Source of the DNA: Streptomyces sp. NRRL S-31
GTDB lineage: Bacteria; Actinomycetota; Actinomycetes; Streptomycetales; Streptomycetaceae
Direction: 5' to 3'
NCBI RefSeq assembly: GCF_000718775.1
Contig: NZ_JOCB01000034.1
Span: forward strand, 1-64,000
DNA: 64,000 nt
Positions 42,383 to 51,169 of this stretch are shown here, in pieces. Under the pieces are notes generated by a model, which was given only the letters and a program-made list of their open reading frames with translations, was not told where the DNA came from and did not search any database. A program made the translations under genes and the position numbers. Position 1 is the first letter of the stretch. Every line of letters starts with the position of its first letter.

Positions 42383-42713
42383 GCAGTGCCAGACCTGAGC
42401 TGGGTACGACGACGCCCGCGCCTCCCGGAGTCGGAGGACGGGGCGTCCGTCCGTATTCTTCGACTACTGGGCCGTACTCGTGAAAGTCCTGAGCATCCGG
42501 GTGACCACACGGACCAGCGGTGGCAGCGGCATGGCGGCCGATCCAGGCAGCGGGACCGGCGCCGGGCAAGACCACCGTCCCGCTGTCGTGCCTCCGCCGC
42601 CCTACCTGTTGGCAGCCCTCGCCGACCACCGTGCCCTTGCGACTCGCCTCCGATCGGGCGAATGAGCGGTCGAATGTGAGAGCCTTACGGTGGGTAAGGG
42701 GAGACATGGCGGC
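42383..42713 (+). other. 331-base intergenic region
   Basis: No supported gene. A 61-codon GTG-started frame at 42480 has no ribosome-binding site and no recognisable product. Ends with the promoter and ribosome-binding site (AAGGGGAG) of the ABM gene. Confidence 0.5.
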
Positions 42714-43046
42714 ATGACCGTTACCGTTCAGGTCGACACGACCCGCCCCGTGGCCACCCTCATCAACGTCTTCACCGTCTCACCGGATCGTCAGGACGAA
42801 CTGATCGAACTGCTCTCCCGCGCCACCGAGGAGACGATGAAGCACCAACCCGGTTTCGTCTGCGCCAACTTCCACGCGTCCCTGGACGGCGAACGCGTGC
42901 TCAACTACGCCCAGTGGGAGACCGAGGAGCACTACCGGGCGATGCTCTCCAACCCCGAGGCCCGCGTCCACATGGAGCAGGCGGCCAAGATCGCGACGGA
43001 TGTGCAGCCGCGGCTGTTCTCGGTCGTGTCGGTCCACGCGCCATGA
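42714..43046 (+). CDS. ABM-type small protein (second copy)
   Basis: A 110-aa paralogue of the protein at 26163: VATLINVFTVSPDRQDELIE, KHQPGFVCANFHASLDGERV and NYAQWETEEHYRAML align with the same blocks, and both end in a Val-His motif. ATG 42714 lies ten bases after GGGGAG. It precedes a cobalamin riboswitch and cobalt transporter, but the riboswitch starts a new unit, so no functional link is needed. Likely a quinol- or radical-handling ABM protein. Confidence 0.88.
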   Translation: MTVTVQVDTTRPVATLINVFTVSPDRQDELIELLSRATEETMKHQPGFVCANFHASLDGERVLNYAQWETEEHYRAMLSNPEARVHMEQAAKIATDVQPRLFSVVSVHAP

Positions 43047-43229
43047 CCGCCCCGCCCGGCGGCACACCGGACGGCGAGGCCGCCGGGCGCGGGCAGGAGC
43101 ACAGGCGCGGACACGAGCGCGGACTCGGGCGCGGGCGCGGGCGCACGCGCGGGCAGGAGCCGTCGCGCGCCCCCTCCCGGCCATGGGCCGCTGCTTGCCA
43201 TCGATAACACCCCGGCATTACTGTCACCG

Positions 43230-43390
43230 TGCCTTGGTGCTCGGGAAATCCGGTGTGATGCCGGTGCGGCCCTCGCCACTGTGATCGGGAAGTCCGGCTC
43301 CAGCCCTCGCGGGCGGCCACTGGGTCCTCGGACCCGGGAAGGCGGAGCACTGGGCGGTGGTACCCGTGAGCCAGGAGACCGGCCAAGGCA
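43230..43390 (+). promoter_or_regulatory. Cobalamin riboswitch
   Basis: The leader of cbiM shows the conserved blocks in order: GGGAAATCCGGTGTGATGCC (43243-), GGCCCTCGCCACTGTGATCG, GGGAAG, GCCACTGG, CCCGGGAAGGCGGAGCACTG, and the B12-box-like GTGAGCCAGGAGACCGGCC ending near 43384. B12 binding should shut off the downstream cobalt transporter. Confidence 0.9.
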
Positions 43391-43431
43391 GTTCAACCAT
43401 CCACGAGGTGTTGGAGAGGGTCTGCCGAGTC

Positions 43432-44133
43432 ATGCACATAGCCGAGGGCTTCCTGCCTCCCGCACACGCGATCGCCTGGGGCGTCGCGTCCGCGCCGTTC
43501 GTCGTCCACGGAGTCCGGTCACTGACCCGCGAGGTCAGGGAGCACCCCGAGAGCACACTGCTCCTCGGTGCCTCCGGAGCGTTCACCTTCGTACTGTCCG
43601 CCCTGAAACTGCCCTCGGTGACGGGCAGTTGCTCGCATCCCACCGGTACGGGCCTGGGCGCCGTGCTGTTCCGTCCTCCGGTCATGACGGTGCTGGGCAC
43701 CATCACCCTGCTCTTCCAGGCCCTGTTGCTCGCCCACGGCGGCCTCACCACGCTCGGCGCCAACGCCTTCTCGATGGCGATCGTGGGGCCGTGGGCCGGG
43801 TACGGCGTCTACCGGCTGCTGCGGCGCTACGGCGTACCGCTCATGGTCACCGTCTTCTGCGGCGCGTTCGTCGCCGACCTCTCGACCTACTGCGTCACCA
43901 GTGTGCAACTGGCGCTGGCGTTCCCCGACCCGGGCAGTGGATTCCTGGGCGCGCTCGGCAAGTTCGGCTCCATCTTCGCCGTCACCCAGATCCCGCTCGC
44001 GGTCAGCGAGGGGCTCCTGACGGTGTTCGTGATGCGGCTGCTGGTGCAGTCCAGCAAGGGTGAACTGACCCGGCTGGGCGTGCTCGTCACCGGCGGCCGT
44101 GGTGCCACCGGAGCGGAGGCGGTGACCCGATGA
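43432..44133 (+). CDS. cbiM: Cobalt ECF transporter S component CbiM
   Basis: A 233-aa membrane protein. The diagnostic N-terminus [17 protein letters not shown] holds the metal-binding His2; about six membrane segments follow, including [20 protein letters not shown] (conserved His-Gly) and [14 protein letters not shown]. It captures Co2+ and works with CbiN, CbiQ and CbiO. ATG 43432 fixes the conserved N-terminus; longer versions would overlap the riboswitch. The end overlaps cbiN by four bases. Repressed by cobalamin through the upstream riboswitch. Confidence 0.95.
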   Translation: MHIAEGFLPPAHAIAWGVASAPFVVHGVRSLTREVREHPESTLLLGASGAFTFVLSALKLPSVTGSCSHPTGTGLGAVLFRPPVMTVLGTITLLFQALLLAHGGLTTLGANAFSMAIVGPWAGYGVYRLLRRYGVPLMVTVFCGAFVADLSTYCVTSVQLALAFPDPGSGFLGALGKFGSIFAVTQIPLAVSEGLLTVFVMRLLVQSSKGELTRLGVLVTGGRGATGAEAVTR

Positions 44134-44570
44134 GCCGGAACACGAAGATCAACGTACTGCTGTTGGTGATCGTGGCCGCACTGGCCGTACTGCCCCTGGC
44201 CCTCGGGCTGGGCGACCGCAAAAAGGAACCGTTCGCGGGCGCGGACGCCGAGGCCGAGACGGCGATCACCGAGATCGAACCGGATTACAAGCCCTGGTTC
44301 TCGCCGCTGTACGAACCGCCGTCCGGGGAGATCGAATCGGCGCTGTTCGCGGCGCAGGCGGCCCTCGGCGCGGGTGTCCTCGCCTACTACTTCGGTCTGC
44401 GCCGGGGCCGGCGCCAGGGTGAACTCCGGGCCCTGGCACGGGCGGACGGCCGGCCTGCCGCGCCCGCCCCCGACGCCCCCGCTGACGGGCACGTGAACCC
44501 ACCCACCGACGCATCCGTTCACGCGTCCGCCGACGCACCCACCGCCCAGTCCGCCGCCGAGCAGGTCTGA
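44130..44570 (+). CDS. cbiN: Cobalt transport accessory protein CbiN
   Basis: A 146-aa protein with two membrane helices ([20 protein letters not shown] and [20 protein letters not shown]) around an extracytoplasmic loop containing [20 protein letters not shown] and the family's [16 protein letters not shown]. The C-terminal 50 residues are an Ala/Pro/Asp-rich tail longer than usual. CbiN helps CbiM load metal. Start overlaps cbiM by four bases. Confidence 0.93.
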   Translation: MSRNTKINVLLLVIVAALAVLPLALGLGDRKKEPFAGADAEAETAITEIEPDYKPWFSPLYEPPSGEIESALFAAQAALGAGVLAYYFGLRRGRRQGELRALARADGRPAAPAPDAPADGHVNPPTDASVHASADAPTAQSAAEQV

Positions 44571-44576
44571 GCCGAC

Positions 44577-45332
44577 GTGCTGCCGATCGACGCGGCGGCG
44601 CACAGCAGCCGCTGGCGCCACCGTCACCCCGTGGACAAGGCCGTGCTCGGACTGGGCCTCACCGCTCTCGCCGTCGCGCTGCCGCCCTGGCCCGGTGCGG
44701 CACTCGTCCTGACGGCCGCGCTCGCCGTCCTGCTGGGCCCGGCCGGCGTGCCGGGCCGCCGGCTGTGGCGTGCCTACCGCGTACCGCTGGGCTTCTGCCT
44801 GACCGGAGCGGCCACGCTGCTGGTGCGGGTGGGCGGGCCGCACGGGTTCGTCGGCCTGGCCGACGGCGGACCGGTGCGCGCCGGAGAACTGCTGCTGCGC
44901 TCCTCGGCCGCCTCCCTCGGCGTCCTGCTGTTCGCCTTCACCACTCCCCTGTCCGACCTGTTGCCCTGGCTGCTGCGGGCCGGGGTGCCCGCAGCCGTGG
45001 TGGACGTGGCGATGGTGATGTACCGGATGAGCTTCCTCCTGCTCGACTCGGTCCGCCGCATCCGCGAGGCGCAGGCCGCCCGGCTCGGCCACACCACCCG
45101 GACCGCCGCCTGGCGGTCCCTGGCCGGTCTCGGCGCCGTGGCGTTCGTCCGCGCCTTCGACCGGGCGGCGCGTCTCCAGGCCGGACTCGCCGGACGCGGG
45201 TACGACGGCACGCTGCGCGTCCTGCCGTCCGGCTCCCGGGTCTCGGTCCGTTTCACGGTCGCGAGTCTCGTGCTGCTCGCGGCCCTGGCCACCCTCACCT
45301 TCGTACTGCATTCGTACGGGAAAGGCCGCTGA
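44577..45332 (+). CDS. cbiQ: Cobalt ECF transporter T component CbiQ
   Basis: A 251-aa transmembrane coupling protein. Several hydrophobic segments are followed by cytoplasmic coupling helices: VDVAMVMYRMSFLLLDSVRR, IREAQAARLGHTTR and the second Ala-Arg-Gly signature AGLAGRGYDG, which contact the ATPase. GTG 44577 lies six bases after the cbiN stop. One base separates it from cbiO. Confidence 0.93.
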   Translation: MLPIDAAAHSSRWRHRHPVDKAVLGLGLTALAVALPPWPGAALVLTAALAVLLGPAGVPGRRLWRAYRVPLGFCLTGAATLLVRVGGPHGFVGLADGGPVRAGELLLRSSAASLGVLLFAFTTPLSDLLPWLLRAGVPAAVVDVAMVMYRMSFLLLDSVRRIREAQAARLGHTTRTAAWRSLAGLGAVAFVRAFDRAARLQAGLAGRGYDGTLRVLPSGSRVSVRFTVASLVLLAALATLTFVLHSYGKGR

Positions 45333-45333
45333 C

Positions 45334-46200
45334 ATGAGCGACCCCGCCCTCGTCACCCTGCGGGGAGCGTCGTTCGCCTACGAGGACGGTCCCACCGTCC
45401 TCAAGGACCTCGACTTCGACATCCGGGAGGGGCGCGCGCTGGCCCTGCTGGGCCGCAACGGCAGCGGGAAGACCACGCTGATGCGCCTGCTCAGCGGCGG
45501 ACTCAGGCCGCGCACCGGGCAGTTGGCCCTAGCCGGGCAGCCCGTCTCCTACGACCGCCGGGGCCTGACCCGGCTGCGTACGACGGTCCAGCTCGTGCTC
45601 CAGGACCCCGACGACCAGTTGTTCGCCGCCTCGGTCGCGCAGGACGTCTCCTTCGGGCCCCTCAACCTGGGCCTGCCCGACACAGAGGTCCGCTCCCGCG
45701 TCGGCGAGGCCCTGGCCGCCCTGGACATCACGGACCTCGCCGACCGCCCGACCCACCTCCTCTCCTACGGCCAGCGCAAACGGGCCGCCATCGCCGGGGC
45801 GGTCGCCCTGCGGCCCCGCGTGCTCATCCTCGACGAGCCCACCGCGGGCCTCGATCCGGACGGCCAGGAACGGCTCCTGGTCACCCTCGCCTCCCTGCGC
45901 GAGAGCGGCACGACGGTGGTGATGGCCACCCACGACGTCGACCTCGCCCTGCGCTGGGCCGACGACGCGGCGCTGCTCACCCCGTCGGGCGCGCACACGG
46001 GCCCGGTCGCCGCCATGCTGGCGCGCACCGACCTGCTGGAGCGGGCGGGGCTGCGGCTGCCCTGGGGCGTCGCCGCCACCCGGCTGCTGCGCGCGCACGG
46101 GCTGCCGACCGGCTCCGCCGCCGGTCCCCGGACCGCGGAGGAACTGGCGCTGCTCGTCCCGCCCGCGGCTTCCCCGGTCACGGTCACGGGCGCCGACTGA
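45334..46200 (+). CDS. cbiO: Cobalt ECF transporter ATPase CbiO
   Basis: A 288-aa ABC ATPase. Walker A GRNGSGKTT (near 37), Q-loop LVLQDPDDQLF, signature LSYGQRKRAAIAGA (LSGGQ variant), Walker B VLILDEPTAGLDP and the H-loop MATHDVD are all intact. It is the last gene of the riboswitch-controlled operon and drives cobalt import for B12 synthesis. The C-terminal 50 residues are less conserved. Confidence 0.95.
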   Translation: MSDPALVTLRGASFAYEDGPTVLKDLDFDIREGRALALLGRNGSGKTTLMRLLSGGLRPRTGQLALAGQPVSYDRRGLTRLRTTVQLVLQDPDDQLFAASVAQDVSFGPLNLGLPDTEVRSRVGEALAALDITDLADRPTHLLSYGQRKRAAIAGAVALRPRVLILDEPTAGLDPDGQERLLVTLASLRESGTTVVMATHDVDLALRWADDAALLTPSGAHTGPVAAMLARTDLLERAGLRLPWGVAATRLLRAHGLPTGSAAGPRTAEELALLVPPAASPVTVTGAD

Positions 46201-46376
46201 GGCCGGCCCCCGGAAGTCGGGCAGGTGTGCGCGACCCGCTTCCGGTCCGGCAACCCGGTTCCCGGTCCGGTACCCCGCTTCCGGTCCCGCACGGTGCGTT
46301 GGGAGGGGATCGACCGGGCGTAGTGGTTAGGTGGTGCCGAAACGCGACATAACGTACCGACCGTCAAGGGGCCACC

Positions 46377-47537
46377 ATGCCGCACCCCACCCGCGCCGTG
46401 CCGACGCCGGACCCGGTGGAACGCCTGTACGCCGTGATCCACGACGTCGTCGAACCGCTCGCCGAGGAGGTGGACCGGGCGGGCAGCTTCCCCCGGGACG
46501 GCCTCGGGGCCCTGGCCGGCGCGGGCGGGCTCGGGCTGCTCAGCGCCGCGGAGCTGGGCGGGGCCGGCGCGGACCTCCGGCAGGCCGCCGCGGTCGTCGA
46601 GCGGCTGGCCGGCGTCTGCGGCTCGACCGCCATGGTGTTGCTCATGCACTACGCGGCCGTGTCCGTCATCGAGGCGCACGGCCCGGAGGACGTGCGGCGC
46701 GCGGTCGCCGGCGGACGGCACCTGAGCACCCTCGCCTTCTCGGAGCAGGGCTCGCGCAGCCACTTCTGGGCACCCGCCGGCACCGCCGCGCGGGACGGCG
46801 GCGGGGAGGTGCTGCTGAACGCCCGCAAGTCGTGGGTCACCTCGGCCGGCGAGGCCGACAGCTACGTCTGGTCGAGCCGGCCGCTCGGCGCCGAGGGCCC
46901 GATGACGCTGTGGCTGGTGCCGGGCGACAGCGCGGGACTGGACGTACGCGGCGACTACGACGGGTTCGGGCTGCGCGGCAACGCGTCCAGCCCGGTCGGC
47001 GCCAAGGACGTACGCGTGCCGGAGACGGCCCGGCTGGGCGCCGACGGCGGTGGTCTGACCACCGCCCTGGACCTGGTGCTGCCCCGCTTCCTCGTGCTGA
47101 GTGCCGCGTTCTGCGTGGGGGTGACGGAGGCCCTCCTGGTCCTGGCCGCCCGGCACCTGCGCACCACCCGCCTGGAGCACCTGCGGCAGAGCCTGGCCGA
47201 ACAGCCCGTCACGCGCCGCGAGTTCGCCCTCCTGCGGCTGCGCGCCGACGCCGTACGCGTCTTCCTGGACGACACCCTCACCGCGCTGGAGACCGCCCGC
47301 CCCGACGCGATGACGCGGGTGCTCCAGGTCAAGGCGCTGGCGGCCGAGACCACCGCCGGGCTGGCGGACGGTGTGATGCGGCTGTGCGGCGGCAGCGCCT
47401 TCCGCCGCGACCTGGGCGTGGAACGCCGCTTCCGGGACGCGCTCGCGGCCCGCGTGATGGCACCCACCACCGACGCGCTCCACGACTTCTGCGGACGGGC
47501 CGGACTCGGCCTGCCGCTGTTCGAGGAGGCCCGGTGA
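46377..47537 (+). CDS. Acyl-CoA dehydrogenase-like flavoprotein
   Basis: A 386-aa protein of the acyl-CoA dehydrogenase fold. N-terminal helices, a middle beta domain (LSTLAFSEQGSRSHFWAPAG, LLNARKSWVTSAGEADSYVW) and a C-terminal helical bundle (LHDFCGRAGLGLPLFEEA) are present, with GGSAFRRDLGVERRFRDALA as the late flavin-contact segment. The middle WVTSAG and the lack of a clear catalytic Glu position suggest the SfnB/DszC-like oxidoreductase or monooxygenase branch rather than beta-oxidation. It is coupled to the next gene by a four-base overlap. Confidence 0.82.
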   Translation: MPHPTRAVPTPDPVERLYAVIHDVVEPLAEEVDRAGSFPRDGLGALAGAGGLGLLSAAELGGAGADLRQAAAVVERLAGVCGSTAMVLLMHYAAVSVIEAHGPEDVRRAVAGGRHLSTLAFSEQGSRSHFWAPAGTAARDGGGEVLLNARKSWVTSAGEADSYVWSSRPLGAEGPMTLWLVPGDSAGLDVRGDYDGFGLRGNASSPVGAKDVRVPETARLGADGGGLTTALDLVLPRFLVLSAAFCVGVTEALLVLAARHLRTTRLEHLRQSLAEQPVTRREFALLRLRADAVRVFLDDTLTALETARPDAMTRVLQVKALAAETTAGLADGVMRLCGGSAFRRDLGVERRFRDALAARVMAPTTDALHDFCGRAGLGLPLFEEAR

Positions 47538-48388
47538 ACCCGCTCGTGCTGGGGGCCGTCGCCTACGACCCCAAGGTGGTGACCATCTGGTCCGGCTTCC
47601 GCACCTGGCTGCGGCGGCAGCGGCTGCCCCTCGACTTCGTGCTCCACACCCACTACGAGCGGCAGACCGAGGACCTGGTGCGCGGCCGTATCGACGTGGC
47701 CTGGCAGTCGCCGCTGGCCTGGCTGCGTACCCGCCGGCTGGCCGCGGCGGCAGGCGTCGACGTCCGGCCGCTCGTCATGCGCGACACCGACCAGGACCTC
47801 ACCTCGGTGGTCGTGGTCAGGACCGACTCGCCCGCCGTCACGGTCGCCGACCTCAAGGGGGAGACGGTCGCGGTGGGCGCGGTGGACTCGCCCCAGGCCA
47901 CCCTGATCCCCCTGCACCACCTGCGGGAACTGGGCGTCGACCCGGACACCCACCTGCGGGTCGAACGCCACGACACGGGCGTCGGGCTGCACGGCGACCA
48001 CATCGGTGGTGAACGCGACGCGGCCCGCGCCCTGCTGGCCGGGCGGGCGGCGGCGGCCTGTGTGATCGACGCCAATCACCTGGCCTTCACCCAGGACGCG
48101 ACCCTGCCCCCGGGCAGCACCCGGGTCCTGACCCGCACGGCCCCCTACGACCACTGTGTGCTCGCCGCCGGGCCCGCGCTCGCGGCCGAAACCGCCGACC
48201 GGCTGACGACGCTGCTGCTGTCGATGTCGTACGCGGACCCGGACCTGCGCCACCTGCTCGACCTGGAAGGACTCACCCGCTGGGTGCCCGCGCGCGAGAC
48301 CGGTTTCGCCCAGCTCGCGGCGGCCGTCGACGCCACCGGTTTCTACGGCCCGGACGGCCGGATCACGGCCCCCGGCTACCGGCCGTGA
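47534..48388 (+). CDS. Cytoplasmic PhnD/SsuA-type periplasmic-binding-fold protein
   Basis: A 284-aa type II periplasmic-binding-protein fold without any signal peptide or lipobox: it begins directly with PLVLGAVAYDPKVVTIWSG. RQTEDLVRGRIDVAWQSPLA, LTSVVVVRTDSPAVTVADLK, GETVAVGAVDSPQATLIPLH and the C-terminal MSYADPDLRHLLDLEGLTRW follow the PhnD layout. No ABC permease or ATPase is nearby. It is therefore likely to work in the cytoplasm, as a sensor or as an enzyme like other PBP-fold enzymes (THI5, MqnA/D). GTG 47534 overlaps the dehydrogenase stop (GTGA). Confidence 0.82.
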   Translation: MNPLVLGAVAYDPKVVTIWSGFRTWLRRQRLPLDFVLHTHYERQTEDLVRGRIDVAWQSPLAWLRTRRLAAAAGVDVRPLVMRDTDQDLTSVVVVRTDSPAVTVADLKGETVAVGAVDSPQATLIPLHHLRELGVDPDTHLRVERHDTGVGLHGDHIGGERDAARALLAGRAAAACVIDANHLAFTQDATLPPGSTRVLTRTAPYDHCVLAAGPALAAETADRLTTLLLSMSYADPDLRHLLDLEGLTRWVPARETGFAQLAAAVDATGFYGPDGRITAPGYRP

Positions 48389-48458
48389 CCCCCAGGAGCA
48401 GCCGTGACCCCCAGGAGCAGCCGTGGCCTCCAGGACCAGCCGTGGCCTCCGGGACCAG
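48383..48458 (+). repeat. Four 19-base tandem repeats at the end of the PhnD-like gene
   Basis: CCGTGACCCCCAGGAGCAG occurs at 48383-48401 and 48402-48420, then as CCGTGGCCTCCAGGACCAG and CCGTGGCCTCCGGGACCAG to 48458. The PhnD-like stop codon lies in the first unit. Units one and two contain AGGAG before GTG, so each looks like a small initiation site. Confidence 0.75.
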
Positions 48459-48480
48459 CCATGACCGCCGGTTACCAGCA

Positions 48481-48608
48481 GCGGCCGACGACCCGCGGGC
48501 CACATCCCGCCGGGTACCGGTCATGACCGCCGGGTACAGGCAAGGGCGGCCGACGACGACCCGCGGGCCGCTTCCGCTTCCCGCCGGGTGCCGGCCGTGA
48601 CCGCCGGT
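48481..48608 (+). repeat. Imperfect duplication of about 55 bases
   Basis: Both 48481-48532 and 48546-48608 begin GCGGCCGACGACCCGCGGGCC (the second with an extra GAC), continue with CCCGCCGGGT and end in TGACCGCCGG. The second copy supplies the in-frame GTG of the di-iron gene; the corresponding ATGs at 48461 and 48523 are out of frame. Confidence 0.7.
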
Positions 48609-49817
48609 GATCCTCGGGCCGCCTCCCTGCCGCTCGACCTCGCCGCGCTCGGCTTCGACCAGGGGGCCCACCTGCTGCTGCGCCGGGCGCTCGACCGCGC
48701 GGCACCCGGCCGGCCGGTCGCGGTGTCCGGCACGCACCCCGAGCTCCTCGCCCATCTGACCGTCTGGTGCCGTCACGAAGGACACCTGGTGACACCCGCG
48801 CCCGCCGAGGCGGCTCCGCTGCGCGCACACGTGTGCCGGGGCGCCGCCGCCGGGGCCCGCTGGAACGGCGCCGAACGGGCCGGACACGCGGGGCCGGACG
48901 GGGTGGTCGGACACGCCCCGGCACACTGGGGCCTGGCCGCGCGGGGGGCGCTGGTGGAGGCCGGCGGACCCGAGGCACACTTCGCCGTCGCCGACCGCGA
49001 CACCGCCTGGACGGACCTCGCGCCACGGCTCTACCGCCAGGCGGCCGCCGCCCAGTGGGACCCGCACACCGCGATCCCCTGGGACACGCCCTTCACGCTG
49101 CCCGACGACGTCGAGACGGCCGTACGGCAGGTGATGACCTACCTCGTGGAGAACGAACAAGCCGCCCTGGTGGTGCCCGCGCGGCTGCTGACCCAGGTGC
49201 ACCCGCACTTCCGGGAGGTGCTGCAACTGCTCGCCGTGCAGGCCGCCGACGAGGCCAGGCACGTCGAGGTCTTCACCCGGCGGGCGCTGCTGAACGGCGG
49301 CCGGATGGGCACCTCCTCCGTGGGCGGCCGGGCCTCCCTGGCCACGTTGCTGACCGAGCCGGACTTCTCCATCGCGTCCTTCCTGCTGTCCGTGCTCGGT
49401 GAGGGCAGCTTCCTCAACCTGCTGTCCTTCCTCGAACGGCACGCGCCGGACCCCGTGACGCACCGCATCAGCCGGCTCGTCCGGCAGGACGAGGCCCGGC
49501 ACGTCGCGTTCGGCCTCGGCCACCTCGAACACCGCGGCACCGTCGACCCCCGGCTCCGCGGCCGGCTGCGGGCCGCCGTGGAACGCCGTCACGAGGCCCT
49601 GACGCACACCGCCGGACTGAACGCCGACGTGTTCGACGCCCTGGTGCTGCTCGCGGCGGGCTCCTGGCACCCGGAGGCGATCGAACGCGGCTGGCGCGCG
49701 GTGCTGCGGCTCCAGGCCGACATGGACGAAGGACGACGTCACCGGCTGTCCCGGCTCGGTTTCCCGGACGACGAGGCGGCGGCCCTCTCGGCGCTGCACA
49801 CCCGCAACTTCATGTGA
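48597..49817 (+). CDS. Di-iron ferritin-like protein with possible TusA-like N-terminal domain
   Basis: A 406-aa protein. Residues about 130-330 are a ferritin-like four-helix bundle with a full di-iron set: Glu in YLVENEQAALVV, ExxH in AADEARHVEVF, Glu in LSVLGEGSFLNLL and ExxH in RQDEARHVAFGLGH. This suits an oxygenase or N-oxygenase of the AurF general type. Residues about 10-60 (DQGAHLLLRRALDRAAPGRP ... LAHLTVWCRHEGH) resemble the TusA/SirA sulfur-carrier fold, including the WCR-x-x-GH element. GTG 48597 is chosen by homology with the repeated TGACCGCCGG units; GTG 48588 is possible. Third gene of the operon beginning at 46377. Confidence 0.75.
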   Translation: MTAGDPRAASLPLDLAALGFDQGAHLLLRRALDRAAPGRPVAVSGTHPELLAHLTVWCRHEGHLVTPAPAEAAPLRAHVCRGAAAGARWNGAERAGHAGPDGVVGHAPAHWGLAARGALVEAGGPEAHFAVADRDTAWTDLAPRLYRQAAAAQWDPHTAIPWDTPFTLPDDVETAVRQVMTYLVENEQAALVVPARLLTQVHPHFREVLQLLAVQAADEARHVEVFTRRALLNGGRMGTSSVGGRASLATLLTEPDFSIASFLLSVLGEGSFLNLLSFLERHAPDPVTHRISRLVRQDEARHVAFGLGHLEHRGTVDPRLRGRLRAAVERRHEALTHTAGLNADVFDALVLLAAGSWHPEAIERGWRAVLRLQADMDEGRRHRLSRLGFPDDEAAALSALHTRNFM

Positions 49818-50215
49818 GTCGGCGCCGCTCCGACCGCACACGTGTGTCCGGCTCAGGAGTGCCGGTGGTAGACCTTGTCGGCGATGCGCCAGCCGCCGTC
49901 GGCCCGGACCAGCAGGAACACGTCGGTGAAGGTGTCTGTGCCCCTCCGCTGGTACGGCGGCACGTACGCGGTGTGCGCCCGACGCCCGCCGGGGAGGTGT
50001 CGCGACCGGCCACGCCATCGCGCTGATACCCGGAGTGCTGACGCAGCTGCTGACCTCGGCGCTCGGCGCGGTGCGTCGCGCTTGAAGCCGCGGTGTGGGT
50101 GATGGGCGTCGGCTCGCTCGTCCGGTGGATGTCCCGCGTCGCCTCCGCGCGCCGTGTGCCGCGTCGGCCGGGTGTCACCGCGGCACACGTTTACGGTGGC
50201 GCCCGGAGGTGGAGC
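49818..50215 (+). other. 398-base region with gene remnants
   Basis: Holds an NTF2-like C-terminal remnant on the minus strand (49853-49980) and, abutting it, a plus-strand fragment ending at the stop 50083-50085 (VATGHAIALIPGVLTQLLTS), possibly the end of a LysR-type protein. The promoter of the gene at 50216 follows. Confidence 0.5.
49853..49980 (-). pseudogene. Truncated NTF2-like protein, C-terminal remnant
   Basis: The minus strand reads AYVPPYQRRGTDTFTDVFLL then VRADGGWRIADKVYHRHS and a stop, the typical end of SnoaL/NTF2-like proteins. No upstream coding sequence continues it, so only the last 40 or so codons survive. Confidence 0.55.
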
Positions 50216-51085
50216 ATGCGAGTGGGGTTGCACGCGCTCGGCATCGGTGACGGTGCCCGTCCCGAGGTCGTCCGGGCGGTGGCGACAGCCGCGGAGGCGC
50301 ACGGCTTCGCCCGGCTCTGGTGCGGCGAGCACGTGGTGCTGGTGGACGCGCCCGCTTCCCGTTACCCCTACTCCGCGGACGGCCGGATCGCCGTACCCGC
50401 GGACGCGGACTGGCTGGACCCCCTGCTCACCCTGGGCTTCGCGGCAGCGGTCACCAGCCGCGTCGAACTGGCGACCGGAGTGCTCCTGCTGCCCGAGCAC
50501 AACCCGGTCGTGGTCGCCAAACAGGCCGCCACACTCGACGTGCTCTCCGCGGGCCGGTTCAGTCTCGGTGTCGGAATCGGCTGGTCGGCCGAGGAGTTCA
50601 CGGCGCTCGGCGTCCCCTTCGCCGGGCGCGGGCGGCGCGCCGAGGAGTACCTCGCCGCGATGCGCGTCCTGTGGAGCGAGGACCCGGCCTCGTTCGCGGG
50701 GGAGTTCACCCGCTTCGACGCGATCCGGGTCAATCCGAAGCCGCTGCGCGGCGGCCGGCTGCCGGTGGTGGTCGGCGGCGACAGCGACGCCGCCCTGCGC
50801 CGCGCGGTCACGCTCGCCGACGGCTGGTACGGCTTCGGACTGCCGGCGGCCGACGTCCCGGCGCGCGTCGCCGTCCTCGCCGAGGAGTGCGTCCGGCACG
50901 GTCGCGCCTTCGACGAGCTGACGGTCGCCGTCGCGCTGAGCGACGGCACTCCGGAGCACCTGCCCGCGCTCGGTGCGGCGGGCGTCACCGAACTCGTCGT
51001 CGTCGCCGCTCCCCCGCCCGCTCCCGACGCGGTGGCCCCCTGGATCGCGGAACTCGCCCGGACGTGGCTGCGCCCGGGGGTGTGA
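50216..51085 (+). CDS. Luciferase-like (LLM) oxidoreductase, F420-type
   Basis: A 289-aa TIM-barrel protein. MRVGLHALGIGDGARPEVV, AEAHGFARLWCGEHVVLVDA, RVELATGVLLLPEHNPVVVA and RFSLGVGIGWSAEEFTALGV are typical of F420-dependent class F420/LLM oxidoreductases. GRLPVVVGGDSDAALRRAVT and LADGWYGFG complete the pattern. Cofactor F420 is likely but FMN cannot be excluded by eye. ATG 50216 follows GGAGGTGGAGC. Monocistronic, facing the convergent CHAT gene. Confidence 0.88.
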   Translation: MRVGLHALGIGDGARPEVVRAVATAAEAHGFARLWCGEHVVLVDAPASRYPYSADGRIAVPADADWLDPLLTLGFAAAVTSRVELATGVLLLPEHNPVVVAKQAATLDVLSAGRFSLGVGIGWSAEEFTALGVPFAGRGRRAEEYLAAMRVLWSEDPASFAGEFTRFDAIRVNPKPLRGGRLPVVVGGDSDAALRRAVTLADGWYGFGLPAADVPARVAVLAEECVRHGRAFDELTVAVALSDGTPEHLPALGAAGVTELVVVAAPPPAPDAVAPWIAELARTWLRPGV

Positions 51086-51169
51086 CCAGGGCCGGCGCGG
51101 GGCGGCTCGGGGACTGGTGGCCGGGCCCCGGGTGGTGCGGTCGTACGGCGGCGTGGCGTGGGCGGGTGG

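Noticed and set aside
42480..42665. 61-codon gene
   Set aside because: No ribosome-binding site, no recognisable domain, weak third-position bias.
43357..43431. Upstream in-frame GTG start for cbiM
   Set aside because: The extension overlaps the conserved 3' part of the cobalamin riboswitch, and CbiM proteins begin MHIAEGFLP.
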